A stretch of DNA of 64,000 nt from Pseudomonas baltica (GCF_031880315.1 NZ_CP134771.1:4242501-4306500); one strand, 5' to 3'; numbered from the stretch's first letter, positions 19,032-30,304 are shown. The notes: generated by a model not told the origin, from the sequence alone. Numbers and translations are program-made.

Positions 19032-19247
19032 TTAGTACAGACGAACGGCGCGGCGCTGTTCGCGCTGAACTTTCTTGGCGTGGCGTTTGACAGCGGCTGC
19101 TGCCTTGCGCTTACGCTCGGAAGTTGGCTTCTCGTAAAATTCGCGGCTACGAACTTCAGCCAGTACACCGGCTTTTTCGCAGGAGCGCTTGAAACGACGC
19201 AGAGCTACGTCGAAGGGTTCGTTCTCTTTTACTTTGACGGCTGGCAT
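19032..19247 (-). CDS. rpsU: Ribosomal protein bS21
   Basis: 71 residues, highly basic: [19 protein letters not shown]... followed by the Arg/Lys-rich tail typical of bS21. Binds the 30S platform near the anti-Shine-Dalgarno region and aids initiation. First gene of the rpsU-dnaG-rpoD series, divergent from tsaD. Confidence 0.98.
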
Positions 19248-19447
19248 CCAGAGCTACCTTCTTTCATTACCGGGGTCAACGTACTCCTGCGGAAAATCGC
19301 GCTCGGGATACGTCGGTTTTTAAGGGTTGCGGATGTTAACCCTATGACGACAGGAATGCAAAGCCTCTGATCGAAAACCGCTGGTCGGAGCGCTGAGCGG
19401 CGACTATCATGCGCGCCTTTGAAGCCAGCCTCAACAAGGCGAGACCC

Positions 19448-20482
19448 ATGTTAGTACTGGGATTGGAAACCTCCTGCGACGAAACCGGCGTCGCGTTATA
19501 CGACAGCGAGCTAGGCCTGCTGGGCGATGCGCTGTTCAGTCAGATCGACCTGCACCGCGCCTATGGCGGTGTGGTGCCCGAACTCGCCTCGCGCGATCAC
19601 GTCAAGCGCATGCTGCCGTTGATCCGCGAAGTCCTGGCCCAGGCCGAGCGCGCGCCGGCCGATATCGATGCCATCGCTTACACCGCCGGGCCCGGCCTCG
19701 TGGGGGCGCTGCTGGTGGGCGCTGCCTGCGCGCAGGCGTTGGCCTTCGCGTGGGACGTGCCGGCATTGGGCGTACACCACATGGAAGGACATTTGCTGGC
19801 GCCGATGCTCGAAGAGCAGCCGCCGCAATTTCCGTTCGTCGCTTTGTTGGTGTCTGGCGGCCATACGCAGCTGGTGCGGGTCGATGGTATCGGTCAGTAC
19901 GAGCTGCTGGGCGAGACCCTCGACGATGCCGCCGGTGAAGCGTTCGACAAGACCGCCAAGATGATGGGCCTCAATTATCCGGGTGGCCCGGAGATCGCCA
20001 AGCTGGCGGAGCTGGGCACCGCAGGGCGCTTCACCTTCCCGCGGCCGATGACCGACCGTCCGGGGCTGGCATTCAGCTTCAGCGGTCTGAAAACGTCCGC
20101 TCTGAACACCTGGCAGCAGTGCCAGAGCGCTGGGGACGACGGTGAGCAAACCCGTTGCGACATCGCACTGGCCTTCCAGCAGGCGGTGGTGGAGACTCTG
20201 ACCATCAAGTGCAAGCGCGCCCTCAAGCAGACTCACCTCAAGCGTCTGGTGATCGCTGGCGGCGTCAGTGCCAACCGCGCGCTGCGCCAGTCACTGGAAA
20301 AAATGCTCGGCGAGATCAACGGCAATGTTTTCTATGCGCGGCCGCAGTTCTGCACCGATAACGGCGCGATGATCGCTTATGCGGGTTGTCAGCGGCTGAT
20401 GGCAGGGCAGCGCAATGATTTGGCGATCAACGTGCAGGCGCGTTGGCCGATGGAGCAGTTGACGGTGCCGACAGTCCCGTAG
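19448..20482 (+). CDS. tsaD: tRNA N6-threonylcarbamoyladenosine synthase subunit TsaD
   Basis: 344 residues from ATG 19448; upstream in-frame codons to 19409 lack homology, while [14 protein letters not shown] is the family N-terminus. Kinase-like ASKHA fold with metal ligands in HHMEGHL (about 110-116), [14 protein letters not shown], and SGGHTQLV. Transfers threonylcarbamoyl to A37 of ANN-decoding tRNAs with TsaB/TsaE. Divergent from rpsU across a 200-bp promoter region, the usual Pseudomonas layout. Confidence 0.98.
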   Translation: MLVLGLETSCDETGVALYDSELGLLGDALFSQIDLHRAYGGVVPELASRDHVKRMLPLIREVLAQAERAPADIDAIAYTAGPGLVGALLVGAACAQALAFAWDVPALGVHHMEGHLLAPMLEEQPPQFPFVALLVSGGHTQLVRVDGIGQYELLGETLDDAAGEAFDKTAKMMGLNYPGGPEIAKLAELGTAGRFTFPRPMTDRPGLAFSFSGLKTSALNTWQQCQSAGDDGEQTRCDIALAFQQAVVETLTIKCKRALKQTHLKRLVIAGGVSANRALRQSLEKMLGEINGNVFYARPQFCTDNGAMIAYAGCQRLMAGQRNDLAINVQARWPMEQLTVPTVP

Positions 20483-20499
20483 GGCTTGTGGGGCCCCGT

Positions 20500-20576
20500 G
20501 CCGCCAAACGCGCACCCTTGCTCTCACAGTGCGCAGTCGTATACCTGTGGGAGTAGGGCTTGTCTGCGAAAAGGCC
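20500..20576. repeat. Degenerate REP pair
   Basis: Two inverted REP-like arms (CCGCCAAACGCGCACCCTTGC... and CTGTGGGAGTAGGGCTTGTCTGCG) between convergent tsaD and plsY. May serve as a bidirectional terminator-like structure. Confidence 0.7.
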
Positions 20577-20617
20577 GGTACGGCTTGCCCAAGATGAGCC
20601 GATTTCATCCCGGCGAA

Positions 20618-21187
20618 TCAGAAATGCCGTTCGCGTCCTGCCAGCAGGTCGCGTAGATTGCCGCGATGGCGCCACACGATCAACAGGGTCAGCACGCACA
20701 TCGGCAGCAATGCCTGGGGGGCCTGCCAGGCCAGCAAGGGCAGGGTCAGTGGCGTGGCGATCAGGGAGGCGAGCGAACTGGTGCGAGTGAGGGCGAAGAC
20801 CACCGCCCAGGCGACCACCGCCAGCAAGGCCGCAGGCACATACAGCCCCAGTAATACGCCGGCAGCGGTGGCGACACCCTTGCCGCCCTTGAAGCGGAAG
20901 TACAGCGGGAACAGATGGCCCAGCACCGCGCACAGCCCGATCCAGGCCTGTTGTTGCAGGCCCAGGCCCACAGCCAGAGCGACCAGCACCGGCAGCAGGC
21001 CTTTGCAAAGGTCGCCGAGCAGGGTCAGGATGGCAAGCTTGCGCCCAGCCAGGCGCAGCATGTTGGTGGCGCCCGCGTTGCCTGAGCCGTTCATGCGCGG
21101 GTCCGGCAGGCCGGTGCCGCGGCTGATGAGGATAGCGAAGGACAGCGAGCCCAGCAGGTAGGCGAGTGACGCCAGTAACCAAAACAT
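20618..21187 (-). CDS. plsY: Glycerol-3-phosphate acyltransferase PlsY
   Basis: 189 residues, inner-membrane protein with about five hydrophobic segments. Family motifs: [10 protein letters not shown] near the N-terminus, the [12 protein letters not shown] loop (about 34-45), and [11 protein letters not shown] (about 100-110). Uses acyl-phosphate to acylate G3P, the first step of phospholipid synthesis. Convergent with tsaD and divergent from folB, leaving a 74-bp promoter region. Confidence 0.98.
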   Translation of the reverse strand: MFWLLASLAYLLGSLSFAILISRGTGLPDPRMNGSGNAGATNMLRLAGRKLAILTLLGDLCKGLLPVLVALAVGLGLQQQAWIGLCAVLGHLFPLYFRFKGGKGVATAAGVLLGLYVPAALLAVVAWAVVFALTRTSSLASLIATPLTLPLLAWQAPQALLPMCVLTLLIVWRHRGNLRDLLAGRERHF

Positions 21188-21261
21188 GCGAACTATTCCG
21201 GGCGAGGACGTCCTGATTCTAACGGCGCATCGCGCCCTTGTCGTGCAGTGGAGAAAAGTGC

Positions 21262-21615
21262 TTGGACAGAGTGTTTATCGAGGGGCTGGAAGTCGACACC
21301 GTGATCGGTGCCTACGACTGGGAGCGGGACATTCGCCAATGCCTGCGCCTGGACCTGCGCTTCGCCTGGGATAACCGTCCGGCCGCTGCCGGCGACGACC
21401 TGAACCTGGCCCTGGACTACGCCAGCGTGTCGGCGCGTATTCAGGCATTCGCCGAAGTTGCACGCTTCGAATTGGTGGAAACCTTCGCCGAGCGTCTGGC
21501 CGAAGTGCTCATGAGCGAATTCCACATTCCCTGGCTGTCTCTCAAATTGACCAAGCCGGGCGCCGTCGCGGCGGCCAAGGGTGTGGGCGTGGAGATCGAG
21601 CGCGGATGCCTCTGA
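21262..21615 (+). CDS. folB: Dihydroneopterin aldolase
   Basis: 117 residues from TTG 21262, chosen because a GGAGA site (21250-21254) precedes it and the family begins [16 protein letters not shown]; an upstream ATG-like extension would add unrelated residues. Tunnelling-fold enzyme with the conserved E in [15 protein letters not shown] and K in LKLTKPGA. Converts dihydroneopterin to hydroxymethyl-dihydropterin and glycolaldehyde in folate synthesis. Overlaps folK by 10 bases. Confidence 0.96.
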   Translation: MDRVFIEGLEVDTVIGAYDWERDIRQCLRLDLRFAWDNRPAAAGDDLNLALDYASVSARIQAFAEVARFELVETFAERLAEVLMSEFHIPWLSLKLTKPGAVAAAKGVGVEIERGCL

Positions 21616-22121
21616 CCCGAATCTACCTCGGCCTCGGTAGCAATATCGAGCGCGAGTCGCACCTGCGTGCCGGCCTCGATGCGCTGGCGCTGTTTGTCCA
21701 GGACATGCAGTGTTCGTCGGTGTTCGAAAGCGCGGCGGTGGGCATCAAGAGTGGTCCGTTTTTCAACCTGGTGGTGACCGGCCTGACCGACTTGCCGCTG
21801 ATGGAGCTGGATCGGCGCCTCAAGTTCATCGAGGCCGATAACGGCCGCTACGCACCGGATCGCAAGGGCCTGCCCTTGGATATCGACGTGCTGCTGTATG
21901 GCCAGCAGGCGGGCAATTTCGATGGTTTGATTCTGCCGCGCGCGGAAATCCTCAAGAATGCGTTTGTGCTGTGGCCACTCGCGCTGTTGGCGCCGGATGA
22001 GCAGCACCCTGGTGTGCAGCGCTCGTTCGCCGAGTTGTGGTGCGATGCGCAGATCGACCAGCAATTGGCCCCCGTACCGTTCACCTGGCGGGATCGGCAA
22101 CTGACCGATCTGTCCCTGTAG
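21606..22121 (+). CDS. folK: Hydroxymethyl-dihydropterin pyrophosphokinase
   Basis: 171 residues. Family motifs LGLGSNIERESHLRAG (8-23), FFNLVVTG, the HPPK signature-like region DRKGLPLDIDVLLYG (about 85-99) and LPRAEILKNAFVLWPL. Pyrophosphorylates the product of FolB for condensation with p-aminobenzoate. Translationally coupled to folB by overlap. Convergent with cca. Confidence 0.97.
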   Translation: MPLTRIYLGLGSNIERESHLRAGLDALALFVQDMQCSSVFESAAVGIKSGPFFNLVVTGLTDLPLMELDRRLKFIEADNGRYAPDRKGLPLDIDVLLYGQQAGNFDGLILPRAEILKNAFVLWPLALLAPDEQHPGVQRSFAELWCDAQIDQQLAPVPFTWRDRQLTDLSL

Positions 22122-22199
22122 CGAGGGCGCTTGCCCCCGAAAGAATATGCCGACTGCCGGGGTGTGGCTGATGGGGAGGCGGGGACAGCACCCCCCCCG
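22122..22199. repeat. Palindromic spacer between convergent folK and cca
   Basis: TGTAGCGAGGGCGCTTGCCCCCG at the folK side and a GGGGGGGTGCTG... CCCCCCGCTACAGGGA tract at the cca side are REP-like. The TGTAGCG / CGCTACA arms are complementary across the spacer and can act as a two-way terminator. Confidence 0.6.
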
Positions 22200-23348
22200 C
22201 TACAGGGAGGAGCCATTTGCGGTCTGGTAATCGGTCAAGGCGCGCAGCCGCTCACGCTTGATCGCTTCCCCCAGCGCTTGGCCGTTATAGCCTTGAGCGA
22301 CCAGGGGCTGCACCGCCACTGAGCGTGCGGCCTCGGCGGCACCTCGCAGGTACGCAGCCTGTGGATAGTTGGCCAAAGCGCACACGCGAGCGTCCAGTTC
22401 GCAGACTTCCAGGAACTCTTCGAACCGCTGCGGCCGACGGTACACATCGAAGCGCTGCAGCAGCTCCAGCAAGGTTGCGGGTTCAATCTCCAGTGCCTCA
22501 TGGCCCTGGCCGCGGTATTGCCCGACGAGCACCGCCAATTCCAGACAGTCTCGCGGCACCTTGAAGCGCTCGCTGACGGCCTTGATCTGCTTCACAGCCA
22601 GATACTGCAGCAAGCAGGCCCAGCGTACTGTCAACGGCTGGTGACGCCGCGCCGCGTGCTGCAAGACTTCAAGGGTGTGGCCGGCGTGGAGCGCTTGCGG
22701 GCCGCTGAACAGCGCATCCACCTCAGGCAACAGCCGTTCAAGCGCGCCACAATCACGCAGTACCTGGATGAACACTTGCGGCTGGTCTTCCATGAGCGCG
22801 CGGGAGATCTCTTTCCAGCTCCGCTCTGGCGTCAGCGCTGCCAGTTCACCGGAATCGCTGAGTTGACGCATCAAGGCCAGGGTCTCGTCGGCGACCCTGA
22901 AGCCCAGGGATGCGTAACGCGCAGCAAAGCGTGCCACGCGCAGTACGCGCAAGGGATCTTCGGCGAACGCCGGGGAAACGTGACGCAAGATTCGATGTTC
23001 CAGATCCGCCTGGCCGCCGTAGGGATCGGTCAATTGCCCATGATCATCCTCGGCCATGGCGTTGATGGTCAGGTCGCGGCGGATCAGATCCTGCTCGAGC
23101 GTAACGTCCGGATTAGCATAGAAAGTAAAGCCGCCATAGCCCTGGCCGCTCTTGCGCTCTGTGCGGGCCAGCGCATATTCCTCACCTGTTTCGGGATGCA
23201 GGAACACCGGAAAATCGGCGCCTACCGGTCGATAGCCCAGGCCCAGCATCTGTTCGGCGCTGGCGCCCACGACCACATAATCGATATCAGTAACGTCTCG
23301 GCCGAGAAGGTGATCCCGGACCGCGCCACCCACTTTGTAGATCTGCAT
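22200..23348 (-). CDS. cca: CCA-adding enzyme / tRNA nucleotidyltransferase
   Basis: 382 residues from ATG 23348, preceded by GGAGG at good distance; longer in-frame versions add eight unsupported residues. Class II nucleotidyltransferase: [10 protein letters not shown] (about 6-15), catalytic DID (about 21-23), [10 protein letters not shown], and RVARFAARY. Repairs or adds the tRNA 3' CCA. The C-terminal HD phosphohydrolase domain known from E. coli Cca is degenerate here: the equivalent stretch reads [20 protein letters not shown], with the HD and GKG loop missing. Confidence 0.95.
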   Translation of the reverse strand: MQIYKVGGAVRDHLLGRDVTDIDYVVVGASAEQMLGLGYRPVGADFPVFLHPETGEEYALARTERKSGQGYGGFTFYANPDVTLEQDLIRRDLTINAMAEDDHGQLTDPYGGQADLEHRILRHVSPAFAEDPLRVLRVARFAARYASLGFRVADETLALMRQLSDSGELAALTPERSWKEISRALMEDQPQVFIQVLRDCGALERLLPEVDALFSGPQALHAGHTLEVLQHAARRHQPLTVRWACLLQYLAVKQIKAVSERFKVPRDCLELAVLVGQYRGQGHEALEIEPATLLELLQRFDVYRRPQRFEEFLEVCELDARVCALANYPQAAYLRGAAEAARSVAVQPLVAQGYNGQALGEAIKRERLRALTDYQTANGSSL

Positions 23349-23420
23349 GAAAAAGCCTCCGTCTGCGCCCACAGGATACCTGCTGCAGGGCGCCGAGGGA
23401 GGCTGGTGTGCCTCGGTGGA

Positions 23421-24983
23421 TCAGAGATGAACTACGGCGAGATCCAGACGCCCGTAGTCGCCTTCGGCGTGTTCGTGCCGGGGCGGTACGTGATGGGTTT
23501 TCATGATCTGGTCGCCCTGCAGGGTCTCCAGCTTGATATCGAAGCCCCACAGCCGATGCAGGTGCTTGAGGACTTCGTCAGTGGACTCTCCCAGCGGTTT
23601 GCGGTTGTGCTGCTGATGGCGCAGGGTCAGCGAGCGATCGCCACGGCGATCGATGCTGTAGATCTGCACGTTGGGCTCACGATTGCCGAGGTTGTACTGT
23701 GCAGCCAGAGTCTCGCGAATGATCTGATAGCCGGCATCGTCATGGATGGCCGGAACCAGCAAATCGTCGCGCTGGTCGTCGTCCATGATGCTGAACAGCT
23801 TCAGGTCGCGGATCACCTTGGGCGACAGATACTGGAGGATAAAGCTCTCGTCCTTGAAGCTGGTCATGGCGAACTTGATGGTCGATAGCCAGTCGCTGCC
23901 GGCGATCTCGGGGAACCACTTGCGGTCTTCATCGTCCGGGTTTTCACACATGCGGCGGATGTCGCGGTACATGGCGAAGCCCAGCGCATAAGGGTTGATG
24001 CCGCTGTAGTAAGGGCTGTCGAAGCTGGGCTGGAACACCACGCTGGTGTGGGAAGTCAGGAACTCCATCATGAAGCCGTCGGTGACCAGGCCTTCGTCGT
24101 ACAGGTCGTTCATCAGCGTGTAGTGCCAGAACGTCGCCCAGCCCTCGTTCATCACCTGAGTCTGGCGCTGCGGGTAAAAGTACTGCGCGATCTTGCGCAC
24201 GATCCGCACGATTTCCCGCTGCCAGGGCTCCAGCAACGGCGCGTGCTTCTCGATGAAGTAGAGAATGTTTTCCTGGGGCTCCGACGGGAAGCGCACGTTG
24301 TCCTCTTCGCGATTCTTGTCGGCACTTTTAGGAATGGTGCGCCACAGATCGTTGATCTGGCGCTGCAGGTGCTCCTCGCGGTCCTTTTGCCGCCGACGCT
24401 CTTCCTCGGCGGAAATCGGATAAGGGCGCTTGTAGCGATCGACGCCATAGTTCATCAATGCGTGGCAGGAATCGAGCAAGTCCTCCACCGCATCGATGCC
24501 GTGGCGCTCCTCGCATTGCATGATGTACTGCTTGGCAAACACGAGGTAATCGATGATCGAACTGGCGTCGGTCCAGGTGCGGAACAGGTAGTTGCCCTTG
24601 AAGAAGCTGTTATGCCCATAGCAAGCGTGAGCCACTACCAGCGCCTGCATGCAGATGGTGTTTTCTTCCATCAGGTAGGCGATGCACGGGTCCGAGTTGA
24701 TCACGATCTCGTACGCCAACCCCATCTGCCCGCGGGTGTAGGACTTTTCGGTACTGAGGAAGTGTTTGCCGTAGGACCAGTGGTGGTAGCCCAGCGGCAT
24801 GCCGACGGACGCATAGGCATCCATCATCTGCTCGGCGGTGATCACCTCGATCTGATTGGGATAAGTGTCCAGCGCATAGCGCTCGGCGATACGGCCGATT
24901 TCCCGGTCGTAAGCCTGGATCAACTCGAACGTCCATTCCGAGCCGGTGGAGAGGGGTTGGCGTTTCTGCTCTCTAGCGGTCAT
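23421..24983 (-). CDS. SpoVR family protein (YcgB)
   Basis: 520 residues. Strong SpoVR-family features: [37 protein letters not shown] (split across residues ~90-125), [33 protein letters not shown] and a C-terminal small domain. Proteins of this family are named for Bacillus spore cortex formation but occur widely with PrkA and YeaH; biochemical activity is not settled. Its start overlaps the stop of the VWA gene by four bases, so the three genes prkA-yeaH-spoVR form one operon. Confidence 0.96.
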   Translation of the reverse strand: MTAREQKRQPLSTGSEWTFELIQAYDREIGRIAERYALDTYPNQIEVITAEQMMDAYASVGMPLGYHHWSYGKHFLSTEKSYTRGQMGLAYEIVINSDPCIAYLMEENTICMQALVVAHACYGHNSFFKGNYLFRTWTDASSIIDYLVFAKQYIMQCEERHGIDAVEDLLDSCHALMNYGVDRYKRPYPISAEEERRRQKDREEHLQRQINDLWRTIPKSADKNREEDNVRFPSEPQENILYFIEKHAPLLEPWQREIVRIVRKIAQYFYPQRQTQVMNEGWATFWHYTLMNDLYDEGLVTDGFMMEFLTSHTSVVFQPSFDSPYYSGINPYALGFAMYRDIRRMCENPDDEDRKWFPEIAGSDWLSTIKFAMTSFKDESFILQYLSPKVIRDLKLFSIMDDDQRDDLLVPAIHDDAGYQIIRETLAAQYNLGNREPNVQIYSIDRRGDRSLTLRHQQHNRKPLGESTDEVLKHLHRLWGFDIKLETLQGDQIMKTHHVPPRHEHAEGDYGRLDLAVVHL

Positions 24984-26254
24984 GTCACTAACCTGCGCTG
25001 GAAGAGTTCACGAAAGACCGGATAGATATCACCGGCCGTCACCAGCTGTTGCTGGGCGAACGTATCGGCGAAGCTCTCGCTGATGCGTTCATATTCATAC
25101 CATAGAGCTTGGTGTTCGCGCGGCGTGATCTCGACATAGGTGTAGTACTGGACGAACGGCATGATCTGCTTGGTGAGGATTTCGCGGCAGATCGGCGAGT
25201 CGTCGTTCCAGTTGTCACCGTCCGAGGCCTGGGCCGCGTAGATGTTCCATTCGTTGGTGGGATAGCGGGCGGCCATGATTTCCTGCATCAGCTTGAGGGC
25301 GCTGGATACGATGGTGCCGCCGGTTTCCCGGGAATAGAAAAACTCCTCTTCGTCGACTTCGCGGGCGCTGGTGTGGTGGCGAATGAACACCACCTCTATC
25401 TTGTCGTAGTTACGCTTCAGGAACAGGTACAACAGGATGAAAAAGCGCTTGGCAATGTCCTTGGTGGCTTGGGTCATGGAGCCAGAGACGTCCATCAGGC
25501 AGAACATCACCGCCTTGGAGCTGGGGTTGGGGTGCTTGACCAGCAGGTTGTACTTGAGGTCGAAGGTATCGAGGAACGGCACGCGGTGAATACGCGCGCT
25601 GAGTTTCTCGATTTCGATCTCGATTTCCTGAATATCGCCGAAGTTGTCTGGCTCTTCGCGCTTGAGGCGCTCGAGCTCTGCTTTCGCTTCCCTCAGCTTG
25701 GCGCGGCTGCTGCCGGACAGCGCGATGCGCCGTGCATGGGCTGAGCGCAGGGTGCGGACGATGTTGATGCGTGATGGATTGCCTTCGTTGGCTACACCCG
25801 CACGTACGGTCTTGAAGGTATCGGTACCGGTCAGGTTGCGCTTGACGAGGTTGGGCAGTTCAAGGTCTTCGAACATGAACTCGAGAAATTCTTCCTGAGT
25901 GATCTGGAAGGTGAACTCGTCCATGCCCTCGCCGGAATTACCGGCCTTGCCGGCGCCTTTGCCACCGCCGCCGCCCCCTTGGGGCCGGGCAATATGCTCG
26001 CCTGCGGTGAATTCCTTGTTGCCGGGGTGGACCACGGTCTGCTTGCCGCCGCGCCCATGGTGTAGCACTGGCTCATCAATGTCGCGACCAGGAATGCTGA
26101 TCTGTTCACCGTGCTCCATATCGGTAATGGAGCGCCGGCCCACGGCCTCTTCGACCGCTTTCTTGATGTGATCACGGTAGCGTCGCAGAAAGCGCTGACG
26201 GTTCACCGTGCTCTTGTTCTTGCCGTTCAGACGTCGGTCGATCACATAGCTCAT
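24980..26254 (-). CDS. YeaH/DUF444 family VWA-like protein
   Basis: 424 residues from ATG 26254, which follows GGAGG closely; a longer form from 26278 is unlikely. N-terminal [23 protein letters not shown], a Gly-rich low-complexity stretch (about 85-105), and a C-terminal VWA-type fold with a MIDAS-like [12 protein letters not shown] (about 255-266). Conserved companion of the PrkA kinase in stress and starvation responses. Middle gene of the prkA operon. Confidence 0.95.
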   Translation of the reverse strand: MSYVIDRRLNGKNKSTVNRQRFLRRYRDHIKKAVEEAVGRRSITDMEHGEQISIPGRDIDEPVLHHGRGGKQTVVHPGNKEFTAGEHIARPQGGGGGGKGAGKAGNSGEGMDEFTFQITQEEFLEFMFEDLELPNLVKRNLTGTDTFKTVRAGVANEGNPSRINIVRTLRSAHARRIALSGSSRAKLREAKAELERLKREEPDNFGDIQEIEIEIEKLSARIHRVPFLDTFDLKYNLLVKHPNPSSKAVMFCLMDVSGSMTQATKDIAKRFFILLYLFLKRNYDKIEVVFIRHHTSAREVDEEEFFYSRETGGTIVSSALKLMQEIMAARYPTNEWNIYAAQASDGDNWNDDSPICREILTKQIMPFVQYYTYVEITPREHQALWYEYERISESFADTFAQQQLVTAGDIYPVFRELFQRRLVT

Positions 26255-26386
26255 AGGGGGCCCTCCGGGCAGCTGCAAGCGTTAAGCTCCAAGCTGCAAG
26301 TCGGAGCCGCAGGCTGCCGCATCCGGCGCAGACAATGCACCGTTTGCCGTCAACTTGCAGCGTACTACTTGCAGCTTATAGCTGCC
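26255..26386. repeat. AGCTGCAAG-type repeat cluster between prkA and yeaH
   Basis: 132 bases with repeated and inverted copies of GCTGCAAG/CTTGCAGC (for example GCAGCTGCAAGCGTTAAGCTCCAAGCTGCAAG near 26268 and CTTGCAGCTTATAGCTGCC near 26370). The arms can pair into a long hairpin. This is a common Pseudomonas intergenic palindrome and may adjust expression between operon genes. Confidence 0.7.
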
Positions 26387-28309
26387 TCACTGAGACTTTC
26401 TGACCCGCAGATACCACTCGGACAGCAGTCGGACCTGTTTGTCGGTGTATCCGCGTTCGACCATGCGTGTGACGAAGTCGTTGTGCTTGAGCTGATCCTC
26501 CTTGCTGGCTTTGGCGTTGAAGCTGATGACCGGCAGCAGATCCTCGGTGTTCGAGAACATTTTCTTCTCGATCACTACCCGCAGCTTCTCGTAGCTGAGC
26601 CAGGTCGGATTCTTGCCGTTGTTGTTGGCACGGGCGCGCAGCACGAAATTGACGATTTCGTTACGGAAATCCTTCGGATTGCTGATCCCGGCGGGTTTCT
26701 CGATTTTTTCCAGTTCCTCGTTGAGCGCAACGCGGTTGAGGATTTCTCCGGTTTCAGGATCGCGGTATTCCTGGTCCTGAATCCAGAAGTCGGCGTAAAG
26801 CACGTAGCGATCGAAGATGTTCTGACCGTACTCGCTATAGGATTCGAGGTAGGCGGTCTGGATTTCCTTGCCGATGAACTCGATATAGCGCGGTGCCAGG
26901 TATTCCTTGAGATAGCGCAGATAGCGCTCGCGTACCTCGGCCGGGAATTGTTCCTGTTCGATCTGTTGTTCCAGCACGTAGAGCAGGTGCACCGGGTTGG
27001 CCGCGATTTCGTGCGGGTCGAAGTTGAAGACTTTGGACAGAATCTTGAACGCGAAGCGTGTGGACAGGCCGTTCATCCCTTCGTCTACGCCCGCGCTGTC
27101 GCGGTATTCCTGAATCGACTTGGCCTTGGGATCGGTATCCTTGAGGTTTTCACCGTCATACACCCGCATCTTCGAATAGATGTTGGAGTTTTCCGGCTCC
27201 TTGAGTCGCGACAAGGTGGTGAACTGGGCAAGCATCTTCAGCGTGTCTGGCGCGCAATGAGCCTTGGCCAACGAGCTGTTGAACAAGAGCTTGTCGTAGA
27301 TCTTGATTTCGTCACTGACCCGCAGGCAATAGGGGACCTTGACGATATAGATCCGGTCGATGAACGCTTCGTTGTTCTTGTTGTTGCGAAAGCTGTGCCA
27401 TTCCGATTCGTTGGAGTGGGCCAGCAGGATCCCGGAATAGGGGATAGCCCCCAGGCCTTCGGTACTGTTGTAGTTGCCTTCCTGAGTGGCGGTCAGCAGC
27501 GGGTGCAAGACCTTGATGGGGGCCTTGAACATCTCGACGAATTCCATCAAGCCCTGGTTGGCCCGGCACAGCGCGCCTGAGTAGCTGTAAGCATCGGCGT
27601 CGTTCTGTGGGTATTCTTCCAGCTTGCGAATGTCGACCTTGCCCACCAGGGCCGAGATGTCCTGGTTGTTGTCATCGCCAGGTTCGGTCTTGGCAACGCC
27701 AATCTGGTTGAGAATCGATGGGTACAGTTTGACCACGCGGAACTGGCTGATATCGCCGCCAAATTCTTGCAGACGTTTGGTAGCCCACGGCGACATGATG
27801 GTGTTCAGGTAGCGTAACGGGATACCGAAGTCTTCCTCGAGGATGGCACCGTCTTCGGTTGCATTGAACAGCCCCAGGGGCGATTCGAACACCGGTGAGC
27901 CCTTGATCGCGTAGAACGGTTCCTTCTCGATCAGCTGCTTGAGTTTTTCGGCCAGCGACGATTTACCGCCCCCTACCGGGCCCAGCAGGTACAAGATCTG
28001 TTTCTTTTCCTCCAGCCCTTGGGCTGCGTGGCGGAAGTAGGAAACAATCTGGTCGATGCATTCCTCCATCCCGTGGAAATCCTTGAACGCCGGATAGCGT
28101 CGGATCACCTTGTTGGAAAAAATGCGCGAGAGCCTGGAGTTGGTCGACGTGTCGGTCAACTCGGGCTCGCCGATAGCAGTCAGAATCCGCTCGGGCGCAG
28201 ACGCATAGGCGCTGCGGTCAGATTTGCAGAGCTCGAGATACTCCTGTAATGAGAGCTCTTCCTGACGAGTGGATTCGAAACGTTGCTGGAAGTGGCTAAA
28301 AATACTCAT
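26387..28309 (-). CDS. PrkA family serine protein kinase (YeaG)
   Basis: 640 residues from ATG 28309 (MSIFSHFQQRFE), the family start; a 32-residue upstream extension is not conserved. AAA_PrkA domain with P-loop LLGPVGGGKSSLAEKLK (about 108-124) and NEAFIDRIYIVKVPY; a kinase-like C-terminal domain follows (about 420-640). In E. coli the homologue YeaG, with YeaH, is induced by stationary phase and nitrogen starvation. The first gene of a three-gene operon with its own upstream region of ~290 bp. Confidence 0.96.
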   Translation of the reverse strand: MSIFSHFQQRFESTRQEELSLQEYLELCKSDRSAYASAPERILTAIGEPELTDTSTNSRLSRIFSNKVIRRYPAFKDFHGMEECIDQIVSYFRHAAQGLEEKKQILYLLGPVGGGKSSLAEKLKQLIEKEPFYAIKGSPVFESPLGLFNATEDGAILEEDFGIPLRYLNTIMSPWATKRLQEFGGDISQFRVVKLYPSILNQIGVAKTEPGDDNNQDISALVGKVDIRKLEEYPQNDADAYSYSGALCRANQGLMEFVEMFKAPIKVLHPLLTATQEGNYNSTEGLGAIPYSGILLAHSNESEWHSFRNNKNNEAFIDRIYIVKVPYCLRVSDEIKIYDKLLFNSSLAKAHCAPDTLKMLAQFTTLSRLKEPENSNIYSKMRVYDGENLKDTDPKAKSIQEYRDSAGVDEGMNGLSTRFAFKILSKVFNFDPHEIAANPVHLLYVLEQQIEQEQFPAEVRERYLRYLKEYLAPRYIEFIGKEIQTAYLESYSEYGQNIFDRYVLYADFWIQDQEYRDPETGEILNRVALNEELEKIEKPAGISNPKDFRNEIVNFVLRARANNNGKNPTWLSYEKLRVVIEKKMFSNTEDLLPVISFNAKASKEDQLKHNDFVTRMVERGYTDKQVRLLSEWYLRVRKSQ

Positions 28310-28603
28310 GACGTCACCTCGCTCGATACGTGGAGCCGACGTCGGATCAGTCAGTTTGATGCTGGAAAACAGCCGACATCCGGCTGCCTTTACCCCCCAG
28401 AACACCTCTAAGTCGCTACCGATGACCCGCGCGCCGGTGTACCGGCTCTCCCCTGTTTTGGATGGCCTGCACCTAAGGATAGTTGGTTATGGCAGACTTC
28501 AAGGCGAGATGAGCAATTAGTTGCGCCTGGCCAACTGGCAGCCAGGTCGCAGCCCGCGTGCCACGGGCGATAGACGGTAATTAAATTTTTTTTGATGCGA
28601 CCC

Positions 28604-28921
28604 TCAGACTGCAATCTGCTCAGGGTAGGTGGCACGCCACAATTCAAAGCCGCCATCCAGGCTGTAGACATCGGAAAAGCCCTGGCTGACCAGATAGGCC
28701 GCCGCGCTTTGGCTGGAGTTGCCGTGATAGCAGACCACCACGACTGGAGCATCCAGATCGGCGCCACGGATGAACTCGGCGATCGAGTGGTTATCCAGGT
28801 GCTGGGCTTCGGGGATGTGGCTGGCGGCGAAGGTTTGCGGGTCGCGCACGTCGACGATGACCGCGCCTTTTTCGCGTAAGGATTGAGCCTCGGCGGGCGG
28901 GATGCGTTTGAATTCGGTCAT
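28604..28921 (-). CDS. glpE: Thiosulfate sulfurtransferase GlpE (rhodanese)
   Basis: 105 residues from ATG 28921, giving the usual ~108-residue single-domain rhodanese; a longer frame to 29026 runs through the apaH tail. Active-site loop [12 protein letters not shown] with the catalytic Cys (about residue 64). Moves sulfur from thiosulfate to cyanide or other acceptors. Last gene of the lptD-surA-pdxA-rsmA-apaG-apaH-glpE run, 26 bases after apaH. Confidence 0.96.
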   Translation of the reverse strand: MTEFKRIPPAEAQSLREKGAVIVDVRDPQTFAASHIPEAQHLDNHSIAEFIRGADLDAPVVVVCYHGNSSQSAAAYLVSQGFSDVYSLDGGFELWRATYPEQIAV

Positions 28922-28947
28922 GGCAGGGGCTCCATTCAACAGGATGA

Positions 28948-29823
28948 TTAGCGGGGTGCCGACTGCGCTTTGATCACCTGGGACGGGGCGCCCCGTTCCA
29001 GGCGGCCGTGCTCGTCGCAGCTGCATTCATGGCGAGTGCCATGGTCGATATTGTACAAGGTCATGGCGCCGCCCCAGACGCAGCCGGTATCCAGCGCGAT
29101 GATATTCGGCTCGCTGACCTTGCCTTCAAGCGCCGCCCAGTGGCCGAAGATGATCTTCACCGCCTTGGTGCGCCGCTCCTTGTGCTTGAACCACGGGGCA
29201 TATCCGGGCGGCGCTTTGTCGGCGCCTTCCTTGCCCTTGAGGTCAAGCTTGCCTTCGCGGGTGCAGAAGCGCATCCGCGTAAAGTAGTTGGTGATGACCC
29301 GCAGCCGCGTGACGCCGTGCAGGTCCTTGTCCCACTTGTTTGGTTCGTTGCCGTACATGCCATCCAGAAACGGCAGCAGCAGATTGTCATCCTTGAGCAC
29401 GGCCTCTACCTCGGCGGCGTATTGCAGCGCCTTGCCCAAGGTCCATTGCGGCGGGATGCCAGCATGAACCATGGCAACGCCCCTTGGCTCGTCATAATGC
29501 AACAGCTTTTGCTGGCGCAACCAGCCGAGCAACTGTGGGGCATCGGGGGCTTCGAGGATTTCGCGCAGGGTGTCGCCTTTTTTCAGACGCTCGATATTGT
29601 AACGCGCAGCTAGCAGGTGCAGGTCATGATTGCCCAGCACGCAGACCACCGCCTCGCGAATACCGTACAGGTAGCGCAAGGTCTCGAGTGACTCGGGGCC
29701 GCGGTTGACCAGATCGCCGACCAGCCACAGTTGATCATGGGCGGGGTCGAAGGCCACGCGGTCGAGCAGGCATTTGAGGGGTTCCAGGCAGCCCTGCAGG
29801 TCGCCGACCGCATAGGCCGTCAT
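28948..29823 (-). CDS. apaH: Symmetrical diadenosine tetraphosphatase
   Basis: 291 residues. Metallophosphatase motifs: GDLQGC (7-12), [10 protein letters not shown] (36-45), GNHDLHLLA (about 64-72), then [10 protein letters not shown]. Hydrolyses Ap4A to two ADP, lowering stress alarmone and un-capping RNA. ATG shares a base with the apaG stop (TGATG), so both are coupled. Confidence 0.98.
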   Translation of the reverse strand: MTAYAVGDLQGCLEPLKCLLDRVAFDPAHDQLWLVGDLVNRGPESLETLRYLYGIREAVVCVLGNHDLHLLAARYNIERLKKGDTLREILEAPDAPQLLGWLRQQKLLHYDEPRGVAMVHAGIPPQWTLGKALQYAAEVEAVLKDDNLLLPFLDGMYGNEPNKWDKDLHGVTRLRVITNYFTRMRFCTREGKLDLKGKEGADKAPPGYAPWFKHKERRTKAVKIIFGHWAALEGKVSEPNIIALDTGCVWGGAMTLYNIDHGTRHECSCDEHGRLERGAPSQVIKAQSAPR

Positions 29824-30203
29824 CAGTGCAGGGCCCCGGGCACGGCCAGGCGAAAGGGCGCAATGACGGCATCGAAGCGTTTGCCATCCTCGGCCTGCAT
29901 TTGATAGGAGCCCTGCATATTGCCGACTTTGGTGGTCATCACCGTGCCGCTGCTGTAGGTGTGGCTGGCGCCCGCTTCGATACGCGGTTGCTGGCCAACG
30001 ACGCCCGCACCGCGGACTTCTTCGACGTGGCCGTCACCGTCGGTGATTACCCAGTGGCGGGACAGCAAGGTGGCAGGCACCTCGCCGTTGTTGCGTACGG
30101 TGACGGTGTAAGCAAACGCATAGCGCTGCTGTTCAGGTTGCGACTGTTCTGCCAGGAAGCGAGTTACTACGCTGACATCGATCTGGTAGCGGGAGTCGGG
30201 CAT
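29823..30203 (-). CDS. apaG: ApaG (CorD) protein
   Basis: 126 residues, a single fibronectin-III-like domain: [21 protein letters not shown]..., [43 protein letters not shown]. Typical gene between ksgA and apaH. Role is poorly defined (linked to Co/Mg resistance in enteric bacteria). Coupled to apaH. Confidence 0.96.
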   Translation of the reverse strand: MPDSRYQIDVSVVTRFLAEQSQPEQQRYAFAYTVTVRNNGEVPATLLSRHWVITDGDGHVEEVRGAGVVGQQPRIEAGASHTYSSGTVMTTKVGNMQGSYQMQAEDGKRFDAVIAPFRLAVPGALH

Positions 30204-30304
30204 GCAATGGCGCCTTTGAACAAAAACGAGTAAACCAAAAGAGGCGGATTCGATCAGTCTAGGTCATCAGGGTGGGGTAGGGCCAGATGTAGCGGTGATG
30301 CAGC

